A DNA stretch of 64,000 nucleotides from Bradyrhizobium sp. dw_411 (GTDB lineage: Bacteria; Pseudomonadota; Alphaproteobacteria; Rhizobiales; Xanthobacteraceae): assembly GCF_018449695.1 (NCBI RefSeq), contig NZ_JAAVUY010000005.1:1-64000 (forward strand). Direction: 5' to 3'. Each line of letters begins with the position of its first letter. Within the stretch, counting starts at the first letter, position 1. Below are positions 1-5,886 of this stretch, one piece after another. The notes under the pieces were generated by a model that made no database searches, was not told the origin of the DNA, and saw only the letters and a program-made list of their open reading frames with translations. The position numbers were made by a program, and so were the translations under genes.

Positions 1-94
1 GCCGATAGACCCCCCACCCCCGACCCCTCCCCGCCACGCGCTGACGCGCACGGAGGGAGGGGAGAAGAGCGAATTCAAATTTTCAAATAGCATT

Positions 95-550
95 CCGCAT
101 TCTCGCGGCGTATTCCGCCCGAGTTATTGCAAAAATCTTCCGCCCCTGAGGGCGTGGGGAATGCCGGGTGCTCGATGCACCCGCAGCCGCGCGTGGTGTG
201 GGTGGTAGCACGCGCGTTAGTCACCACGAGCACACCGGAGAACCCGGCATTCCCGCACGCGATGGTGTTAACGGTTTCCTTCGCGCTCTCCCCGGTGATC
301 GGGCTCTTTTGTCACCGTCGCCTCGCGCAGTCTCCTGCGCGGGACTTGACACCAGCGTCGAGGCGTCAGGACCACACGACTTCGCCGTCCGCTTTTGCGC
401 CATTCGTCAAAGGCACATCTGCGTCCATCGCATCCCGCCCCGCGTTCGTGACGATCGCGATACGCCCCTCGAGTGGGACGAGACGGCAGCGGATATACAA
501 CTGATTTGGGTGCGGCGAAAAGCATTATTTCTGAAATTCAGAAATTATTT
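95..550. repeat. Dispersed ~450-bp repeat, copy 1
   Basis: This stretch aligns colinearly and in the same orientation with 62005-62470 at the other end of the window. The best conserved part is the core around 352-425 (copy 2 near 62268-62338), where roughly 50 bases differ at about one position. The core contains a GACRCC...GGCGTC hairpin. Open frames inside it are not conserved between the copies, so I do not call a gene. The remaining 551-753 holds nothing I recognise. The boundaries are approximate. Confidence 0.75.
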
Positions 551-753
551 TCCGCCATCGTGTCGAGCTCGAACAGACTGCACGATCAACCCGGTGGCTG
601 CAGTTCTTTGCTGCGCAGCCATCCTTCAAGGTTTTTTGATGCGCTCGCGCCCTCTGCGCCCCGCGGGGCGTCGCGATGGCGAAGGAACCGGCGGATAGTT
701 TCCGAAGCGGAGCACGAATTCCAACGTTCGTGCGATAATATCTAACGCGCGCA

Positions 754-1563
754 TCATACGACCACCTCGTCTGTCCACACTTTGAAACTAACCAGCGTAT
801 TCGGTCCGAACGTCTGGGTGATCGGAACATCGGAGGCGTCGCGTCCCTGGGCGATCAGGATGCGGCCAATTCGCGGAACGTTGTTGCGCGGATCGAACGT
901 ATGCCAGCGGCCGCCGATATAGGCTTCGAACCAGCCGGCAAAGTCGCCCGGCCCGTACGGCGGCAACGTTCCCATGTCGCCGAGATAACCGGTGCAATAG
1001 CGCGCCGGAATGTTCATGCAGCGGCAGAACGCGATGGCCAGATGCGCATAGTCGCGACACACGCCCTTGCCTTCTTCATAGGCCTCCCACGCCGTCTTGG
1101 TCGCGCGCGCGTGTTCGTAACCGAAGGCGATGTGATGGTGAACAAAATCGCAGATCGCCTGCACCCGCGCCCAGCCTGGCTGAGTGTTCTCGAACAGCCG
1201 CCACGCGATATCCGACAAGCGGTCGGTTTCGCAGTAGCGGCTGCCCAATAGATACACCAGCGTGTCGGCCGGCAGGTCTTCGATCGCGTGTTGGGTAGCC
1301 CCGGCAAACACCGGATCAGGCAGGCCGCTGTCGCGAACCATGCCATCGGCCGCCAGCCGGAACTGACCGGCCGGCGCGACGATGCGGCTGCACCAATTGC
1401 CGAACATGTCGCGGTAGGGCGTGATCGGGACCGAAGGACTGGTGGTCAGATAATCGGGGACGATGATGTCGGAGGCGCGCGTGAAATGCGTGCCCAGCAC
1501 CATGATCATCGGCGTCGGTTGTGGGAACTCATAATGCATTTCGAATCCGACGCGAATCTTCAT
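754..1563 (-). CDS. Transglutaminase-like cysteine peptidase family protein
   Basis: A 269-residue protein of the bacterial transglutaminase-like family. These are papain-fold enzymes acting as peptidases or amide-bond exchangers, and the substrate here is unknown. An N-terminal beta-rich region (1-100) precedes the core. The catalytic triad is visible: Cys169 in GVCRDYAHLA, His221 in RWHTFDPR and Asp224 in the same motif. There is no signal peptide, so it is probably cytoplasmic. I place the start at 1563 because AGGAAGG lies just upstream; an in-frame codon at 1644 would add 27 unlikely residues. It stands alone, next to a dispersed repeat, with no obvious partner gene. Confidence 0.85.
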   Translation of the reverse strand: MKIRVGFEMHYEFPQPTPMIMVLGTHFTRASDIIVPDYLTTSPSVPITPYRDMFGNWCSRIVAPAGQFRLAADGMVRDSGLPDPVFAGATQHAIEDLPADTLVYLLGSRYCETDRLSDIAWRLFENTQPGWARVQAICDFVHHHIAFGYEHARATKTAWEAYEEGKGVCRDYAHLAIAFCRCMNIPARYCTGYLGDMGTLPPYGPGDFAGWFEAYIGGRWHTFDPRNNVPRIGRILIAQGRDASDVPITQTFGPNTLVSFKVWTDEVVV

Positions 1564-1744
1564 TCGAAATACCTTCCTGAAATGTATTCTGCAGATGGTT
1601 ACGAAACCGGCGAATACAAGCGGCACGCAGCCAATTGGCCGCATTCTCCGAGAAAACGATGGCTAATCGTCCCGAATGCGCGCAGCGTATGCGGATGCAC
1701 GAACACGCCAGCCATCCGGAGCGCGCAAACGCCGCGCCCACGAT

Positions 1745-2017
1745 ATGACCACGCGCTCGCGGCGCGAAACGGTTCACTTCAAGCACCCGTTCCGGATCAA
1801 GGGCATCGATCGCCTGTTGCCGTCGGGCGCTTATGAAGTCGTCACCGACGAAGAGATGATCGAAGGCCTGTCGTTCGCCTCGTATCGCCGCGTCGCCACC
1901 ATGATCATGGTTCCGGCGGCGCCGCCGCGCGGCTCGACCATGGAGATGATTTCGATCGGCTCGGTCGATCTGGCCGATGCCCAGCGCATCGACGCATGCA
2001 CGGAAAATCCATCATGA
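1745..2017 (+). CDS. Small conserved hypothetical protein
   Basis: A 90-residue protein without a family I can name. It begins MTTRSRRETVHFKHPFRIKG, which reads like a short beta-rich domain (HPFRIKGIDRLLPSGAYEV) followed by an acidic segment and a hydrophobic stretch. There is no signal peptide or membrane helix. The stop overlaps the start of the next gene as ATGA at 2014-2017, so the two are very probably translationally coupled. ATG 1745 is preferred over an upstream in-frame codon at 1676 because the added residues are low in coding character. Confidence 0.65.
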   Translation: MTTRSRRETVHFKHPFRIKGIDRLLPSGAYEVVTDEEMIEGLSFASYRRVATMIMVPAAPPRGSTMEMISIGSVDLADAQRIDACTENPS

Positions 2018-2310
2018 ATGACAAGCCGCTCGATCTCGACAAGCATCGCGGCATGGCCGCGCAGAAGGCCACGGACATCAGGCGCATTCTGGCGGAGGTC
2101 GAGAACAACGCGCGTACCCTGCGCGACCGGCAGGAAGTGCTGGAAAGCCAGCTTCGCAGCGTCCCCGCAGCATCATGGCCGGAAGCCGCCGCCAAGGCGC
2201 GTTACGTGCTGAATTTGTATGCCGCTGGATTGGGTGCGGCCGATACGCAGCACCGCGATCTGGTCGAGGCGGTGCTGGCGGATTTTGCGCGGTTATCCGG
2301 CGAGAACTGA
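2014..2310 (+). CDS. Small hypothetical alpha-helical protein
   Basis: A 98-residue, mainly helical protein (MNDKPLDLDKHRGMAAQKAT...), with a heptad-like stretch RRILAEVENNARTLRDRQEVLESQL that suggests a coiled coil around residues 22-48. It starts inside the stop codon of the preceding gene (ATGA), which marks a two-gene unit. It has no enzyme motif, signal peptide or membrane segment. The function is unknown. It could be a partner or chaperone of the upstream small protein, which is inference from coupling alone. Confidence 0.65.
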   Translation: MNDKPLDLDKHRGMAAQKATDIRRILAEVENNARTLRDRQEVLESQLRSVPAASWPEAAAKARYVLNLYAAGLGAADTQHRDLVEAVLADFARLSGEN

Positions 2311-2315
2311 ATTCA

Positions 2316-2416
2316 TCATTCCGGGGCGATGCGAAGCATCGAGCCCGGAATCTCGAGATTCCGGGTCTGGTCCTTCGGACCATCCCGGAATGACGGTGAT
2401 CATCCCGGAATGACGG
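2316..2416. repeat. Cloverleaf-forming palindromic repeat (RPE/REP type)
   Basis: The outer arms TCATTCCGGG (2316-2325) and CCCGGAATGA (2384-2393) are exact complements. Between them lie three perfect hairpins: 2327-2341 (CGATGC/GCATCG, 3-base loop), 2344-2365 (a 22-base perfect palindrome) and 2369-2381 (GGTCC/GGACC, loop TTC). The whole folds as a three-armed cross. A second copy of one outer arm follows at 2399-2416. This matches the style of Bradyrhizobium palindromic repeats. It sits between the stop of the 2014 gene and the TauE-like gene. Confidence 0.8.
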
Positions 2417-2455
2417 CGATAGAGTTCTACACTCCCGTAACACTACCCACCGATC

Positions 2456-2557
2456 CCTCATGGTGAGGAGGCGCTCTTGCGCCGTCTCGAACCATCAGGC
2501 CACAGTCCATCTTCATCCTTAGAGACGCGACCAATGGGCGGCTCCCTGGGGATGAGG
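2456..2557. repeat. Dispersed inverted-repeat element abutting the TauE-like gene
   Basis: The element starts CCCTCATGGTGAGG and ends GGGGATGAGG, giving complementary CCTCAT/ATGAGG ends. Inside are GTCTCG (near 2485) and a later GAGACGCG that can pair, and a GGCGC...GCGCC hairpin. I recognise this layout from other Bradyrhizobiaceae genomes. It ends three bases before the first possible start codon of the next gene, so it replaces whatever promoter that gene would have had. Confidence 0.55.
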
Positions 2558-2559
2558 AG

Positions 2560-3315
2560 TTGTGGTCTATTCGGAGACATCCCCCCTTGAGCTTCCTCTT
2601 CGTCCTCGCGGTGGGTCTGCTCGCCGGCACCATCAGCGGCATTGTCGGCACCGGCTCGTCGATCATGCTGATGCCGGTGCTGGTCTATCAATACGGGCCG
2701 AAGCAGGCGGTGCCGATCATGGCGATCGCGGCTGTCATGGCCAATTTGTCACGGATTCTCGCCTGGTGGCGCGAGGTCGACTGGCGCGCCTGCGCGGCCT
2801 ATTCGATCCCCGGCATACCCACCGCCGCCCTTGGCGCCCGCACCCTGCTGGCGCTGCCGTCGCACGCGGTGGACATTTCAATCGGGCTGTTTCTGATCGC
2901 GATGGTGCCGGCGCGGCACTGGCTCGCCAGGCACGACTTAAAGTTCTCGCTGTGGCATCTGGCGATCGGCGGCGCCATCATCGGCTACATCACCGGCATC
3001 GTGGTCTCGACCGGCCCGTTGAGCGTGCCGCTGTTTCTGTTTTACGGCCTCACCAGGGGCGCGTTCCTCGCCACCGAAGCCGCCAGCTCGCTCGGACTTT
3101 ACATGAGCAAATCGATCGTGTTTCAGCGCTTCGGCGCGCTGACCCCAGACGTCGCGCTGCAGGGCCTGATCACCGGCTCCTCGCTGATGGCCGGCGCCTT
3201 CATCGCCAAGCGATTTGTGCTGAAGCTAGATCCGGACGTGTTTCGGCTGGTGATGGACGGGATTATGTTGGTGGCGGGGGTGGCGATGGTGTGGAATGCG
3301 TTTGTGGCAAGTTAG
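2560..3315 (+). CDS. TauE/SafE-family sulfite/organosulfonate permease-like protein
   Basis: A 251-residue integral membrane protein of the TauE/SafE family, putative anion exporters linked to sulfonate or sulfite metabolism. Two homologous halves are visible, each opening with a glycine-rich hydrophobic helix (GLLAGTISGIVGTGSSIMLMP near the start, AIGGAIIGYITGIVVSTGPLS around 145), giving about seven to eight helices. The frame opens with TTG at 2560; TTG at 2587 (after GGAG) is equally plausible, and no ATG fits. The start lies directly against a dispersed repeat. The substrate cannot be told from the sequence. Confidence 0.8.
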   Translation: MWSIRRHPPLSFLFVLAVGLLAGTISGIVGTGSSIMLMPVLVYQYGPKQAVPIMAIAAVMANLSRILAWWREVDWRACAAYSIPGIPTAALGARTLLALPSHAVDISIGLFLIAMVPARHWLARHDLKFSLWHLAIGGAIIGYITGIVVSTGPLSVPLFLFYGLTRGAFLATEAASSLGLYMSKSIVFQRFGALTPDVALQGLITGSSLMAGAFIAKRFVLKLDPDVFRLVMDGIMLVAGVAMVWNAFVAS

Positions 3316-3360
3316 CAATCGGAACGACCAACAGGAATTGAAGATCATCCAGAACGCTCA

Positions 3361-3378
3361 GGGGGGTCAAATCCCCCC
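3361..3378. other. Perfect G6/C6 hairpin
   Basis: GGGGGGTCAAATCCCCCC can form a six-pair stem with a six-base loop, 45 bases after the TauE-like stop. No T-run follows, so it is at best a weak rho-independent terminator. It resembles a tRNA T-arm, but no cloverleaf surrounds it. Confidence 0.45.
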
Positions 3379-3440
3379 TAAAACGGTACTGGCCGAAATA
3401 GGCTGCTCGCAGATTCAAAACGGGCCACTTGCGACGGTTA

Positions 3441-3456
3441 TTAACCCGCCCTTAAC
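3441..3456 (+). promoter_or_regulatory. CtrA-type binding site (TTAA-N7-TTAAC)
   Basis: TTAACCCGCCCTTAAC matches the alphaproteobacterial CtrA site exactly, with two TTAA half sites separated by seven bases and a C after the second. It lies 24 bases upstream of the ATG at 3480, where it would overlap a promoter. Binding is not shown; the call rests on the motif. Confidence 0.5.
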
Positions 3457-3479
3457 CATAAATCCTCGCAAGATACGCT

Positions 3480-4001
3480 ATGGGTAACAAGCGCATCCAT
3501 GTCGCGCGGTTGGATCAACTGGCAGACCGCAGGCGATTGTCTGCGGAAGCCGCAACGCTGGCCGAAGCATATGGGCCGAACGCCTACTCGGATTATCTTC
3601 TCAACCACGGTTGCCGTCCCAACCGCAAAACAGCGGCAACGATTGGGCGTTTGATTGGGGTTCGCGTTAAAGCCGCTGACGGCACCATGCAACCGCCAAG
3701 AAGCAAAGCGGATAAATTGGCGCGGGCTGAATTGCACCGAAAATGGGATCACATCGCACGCCTGCGAAGCGCGCTGGCTCAATTAGCCCTAAACGAGGAC
3801 GCGCCCGAATCGATCATTGATAGCATTGTTTCTGCAGATCGGGCCGAAATTAGCAAGAATTTAGAAAAAGCGGTAAAATGGCTGATTCGGCTCTCTGACT
3901 ACTGGCAGTGTCATGGCACGGAAGAAAGACCCCAAGCTACGCACAGTAATTCGCGGCGTATATTCCGACCTGCGAATATCCGCGCCGCCAACGATTCCTG
4001 A
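3480..4001 (+). CDS. Unknown accessory protein, first gene of island
   Basis: A 173-residue, Arg/Ala-rich, mostly helical protein that I do not recognise. A segment HGCRPNRKTAATIGRLIGV (about 43-61) has a helix-turn-helix feel but no clear domain. No signal peptide or membrane helix is present. Base composition is more AT-rich than the flanking core genes, which points to acquisition. A CtrA-type site lies just upstream. The last ~30 codons overlap the next gene by 89 bases in another frame, an unusually long overlap, so either the true end is disputable or a frameshift has extended it. Confidence 0.5.
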   Translation: MGNKRIHVARLDQLADRRRLSAEAATLAEAYGPNAYSDYLLNHGCRPNRKTAATIGRLIGVRVKAADGTMQPPRSKADKLARAELHRKWDHIARLRSALAQLALNEDAPESIIDSIVSADRAEISKNLEKAVKWLIRLSDYWQCHGTEERPQATHSNSRRIFRPANIRAANDS

Positions 4002-4428
4002 GATTGTTGCGGCAGTCTCAAGCCGATATCCAAAATTGGTCGAGAAAGAGAAAGAGCGTTTGTTCAACGAAACAATCGCTTCTTGGGCGCGAAAAATACT
4101 CTCCTCCGATTCAGACAGTCTGAGATCATCGCAACTGATTCTTCCGATGGATCTGACTTCCGTGGCTTTGCCGGTTTGTATTCCTGTTCGGCCTAAAGAG
4201 GGCGAGACGATTTACAAGGAAACTTCTGAGGCATCATATGCCGATCTCGACGCAGAGATCGTGTTCCTTGAAAAACGCACGAGAGAAAGCCGACATTTAT
4301 CGGGGCTAAAAGCAGTGCGAGAATTTCTCGCGCCGCACATGGCTGAGAAACATCGGAACGAGCCGATTGGGCCAACGCTAGCTAAATTGGCCAAGAAGCA
4401 AGCGGATGAGCACAAGAAAAGGGCTTAA
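3913..4428 (+). CDS. Unknown accessory protein, second gene of island
   Basis: A 171-residue charged protein starting MARKKDPKLRTVIRGVYSDL, with a conserved-looking N-terminal helical region (TIPEIVAAVSSRYPKLVEKE), a central beta-like segment and a Lys-rich tail. There is no motif I can assign. Codon use is more AT-rich than in neighbouring core genes. It overlaps the upstream gene by 89 bases, so co-expression is likely. Phage or plasmid origin is plausible because of composition and the adjacent transposase remnant, but this is inference. Confidence 0.55.
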   Translation: MARKKDPKLRTVIRGVYSDLRISAPPTIPEIVAAVSSRYPKLVEKEKERLFNETIASWARKILSSDSDSLRSSQLILPMDLTSVALPVCIPVRPKEGETIYKETSEASYADLDAEIVFLEKRTRESRHLSGLKAVREFLAPHMAEKHRNEPIGPTLAKLAKKQADEHKKRA

Positions 4429-4489
4429 TCTAACTTTCCTTTCTGAATTAGCGTGAACTTTCGCCGCCGGTCCGTGGGGTCTCAGTTGG

Positions 4490-4751
4490 CATACCGGGGG
4501 GCAACGGCAAGTGCGGCGTCCACAAGTTGCCTAATGCTTCAAGTGCGGTCGACAACGCACAGCGCCTTCGCTGGCGTCGTGTGCAGCGCTTTATGGGTGT
4601 GGCACAGATTGTAGTGCGCAACTTATAGCGTGACCGCCGCAACGTGGTTGTCTAACTTCTTGCTAAAGCCGCTCGTCAAGCGAGTGAACCGGCACGATGC
4701 CATGCTCAGGTTCTTCCGTTCAACGTAGCTGGTCGAAATGTATTGCTCGGC
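4490..4751 (-). pseudogene. Decayed DDE transposase C-terminal fragment (IS remnant)
   Basis: Reading the minus strand from 4751 gives the recognisable end of a transposase found in many rhizobial insertion sequences: ISTSYVERKNLSM, then RFTRLTSGFSKKLDNHVAAV, then a TAA stop, then HYNLCHTHKALHTTPAKA, then a TGA stop. Intact relatives have a few more residues between the first two blocks (MRMSMRRFTRLT), so this copy also carries a small deletion. No start, N-terminal catalytic part or terminal inverted repeats are visible. It marks past mobile-element activity inside the island. Confidence 0.65.
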
Positions 4752-4799
4752 GCGAAGCTACTCAGGCAATGAAAGAGGCCGCCAACTCAGCGGCCTTTC

Positions 4800-5357
4800 C
4801 TAAGGTTTTGCGGCTGTTTGACCGACAAACTGTCCCTTGTAACCCGCATCAGCAGTGCCCAGCGTCTGCTCAAAAATGAGTTGGCAAATTCGCATTCCTG
4901 GTTTCAATAGAATTGGAAGATGCCCGTGATTTACGATCTCCAATCTTATTTGTCCGGGAAAGCCGGCATGGATCGTAGGGGCAGTAATGTGAACGCCTAG
5001 GCCAAGCCTTGCGAGAGAGCTTTTGCCTTCAACGCGAGCAGCAATTCTAGAATCTATAGGAAGTTCGACGTATTCGGCACTCCATCCCAGCACGAGCACT
5101 TTCGGAACCAGTTCATACCCGCCAGAAATGTTCTCAGTTTTAGTGAGTTCCGCTAAAACTTCCTCAGTGTTGAATGCAGGATTCGTGGGATCAATGACTT
5201 TTTTTATTGATGAATTGCCGACCGCGAAGACGTTGAGCACCGGATCAAGGGTGAGATCTACACTCGTAGAGCTATACGCAATGGCCTGAGGCAGCGGATC
5301 GATAATGACCTGCTTCCTAGATAGTGCAATTTGGATTTCACGATCAGTTAAGATCAC
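4800..5357 (-). CDS. dcd: dCTP deaminase / dUTPase-superfamily protein
   Basis: A 185-residue protein of the dCTP deaminase branch of the dUTPase superfamily, converting dCTP to dUTP (some members go on to dUMP). The signature is clear: EGKSSLARLGLGVH (110-123) followed by HAGFPGQIRLEIVNHG, with the expected catalytic Glu at 140 and Ser113/Ser114/Arg117 for phosphate binding. The GTG start at 5357 overlaps the upstream gene's stop as GTGA. It lies in a low-GC island beside a transposase remnant and behind a LexA-type box, so it is probably not the only dcd of the host. Dcd proteins are also known as anti-phage nucleotide depleters. Confidence 0.85.
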   Translation of the reverse strand: MILTDREIQIALSRKQVIIDPLPQAIAYSSTSVDLTLDPVLNVFAVGNSSIKKVIDPTNPAFNTEEVLAELTKTENISGGYELVPKVLVLGWSAEYVELPIDSRIAARVEGKSSLARLGLGVHITAPTIHAGFPGQIRLEIVNHGHLPILLKPGMRICQLIFEQTLGTADAGYKGQFVGQTAAKP

Positions 5358-5617
5358 GCTCGTTTACGCTCTTCTGGTTGAATTAACTGGTCGTCGGGAA
5401 CCCATACCCTCCAAGCGCCTGTTTGCGTCTCTCGCGGCAACTCGACAAGGGTAGTTTTATCTTGATGCCCGAGGGGCCAGCCGACCGCGATAAAACCGTC
5501 GTCAATTGAGCGTCGCGAAATGACTAGCCGCTGCGGACCTTCGTTGGTTTTGATGCCGACGACCGCTTCGTTCGGATGAAGACCGTTTCCAACAATTTCA
5601 ATTTTAAGGCGCATCAT
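5354..5617 (-). CDS. Small unknown protein coupled to dcd
   Basis: An 87-residue protein (MMRLKIEIVGNGLHPNEAVV...) rich in beta-strand-like segments and ending in a charged tail. I know no family for it. The start is placed at 5617 because GGGAG lies seven bases ahead; ATG at 5623 would leave only two bases. Its stop overlaps the dcd start by GTGA, so both are made from one message. The operon is preceded by a LexA-type site about 100 bases upstream. A role as partner or regulator of the deaminase is only an inference from coupling. Confidence 0.65.
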   Translation of the reverse strand: MMRLKIEIVGNGLHPNEAVVGIKTNEGPQRLVISRRSIDDGFIAVGWPLGHQDKTTLVELPRETQTGAWRVWVPDDQLIQPEERKRA

Positions 5618-5719
5618 GGTCATTCTCCCGTTTTTTGCTCCACGCGCAAGTTCCGAATCATGCGCAACCGCTAGCTTCTTCGTAATTCGTTAACGATGTT
5701 GGCGGTCTAGGAGACATTA

Positions 5720-5734
5720 GAACATACAGAGAAC
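5720..5734. promoter_or_regulatory. LexA (SOS) box 1, GAAC-N7-GAAC
   Basis: GAACATACAGAGAAC is the complement of GTTC-N7-GTTC, the LexA operator of alphaproteobacteria. It is about 103 bases upstream of the dcd operon start (minus strand) and 153 upstream of radA. Confidence 0.6.
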
Positions 5735-5815
5735 AAAAATCAAATTAGTAAATCAGACCACTGCGTTTTTCAAAACAAGCCATGTCGGAATAGGCCAGTA
5801 TCCATAAAATTAAAG

Positions 5816-5830
5816 GAACAAAATAGGAAC
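5816..5830. promoter_or_regulatory. LexA (SOS) box 2, GAAC-N7-GAAC
   Basis: GAACAAAATAGGAAC is a second exact half-site pair with seven-base spacing, 57 bases upstream of the radA ATG, a position suited to repressing a radA promoter. Two such boxes within about 100 bases are unlikely by chance, although the gap is AT-rich. Confidence 0.6.
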
Positions 5831-5886
5831 TTTTTATAATTCCGTGCTATATCGCTGTCACCCCACCACAGCGATTCACCCCCTCC

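Noticed and set aside
127..745. Several overlapping open frames in the first 750 bases
   Set aside because: They fall inside a dispersed repeat whose second copy does not keep the frames; no ribosome site or domain supports them.
3361..3378. Possible tRNA T-arm and attachment site for the island
   Set aside because: The hairpin resembles a T-arm but has only one T before CAAAT, and no acceptor, D or anticodon arm is found around it; no integrase gene is present.
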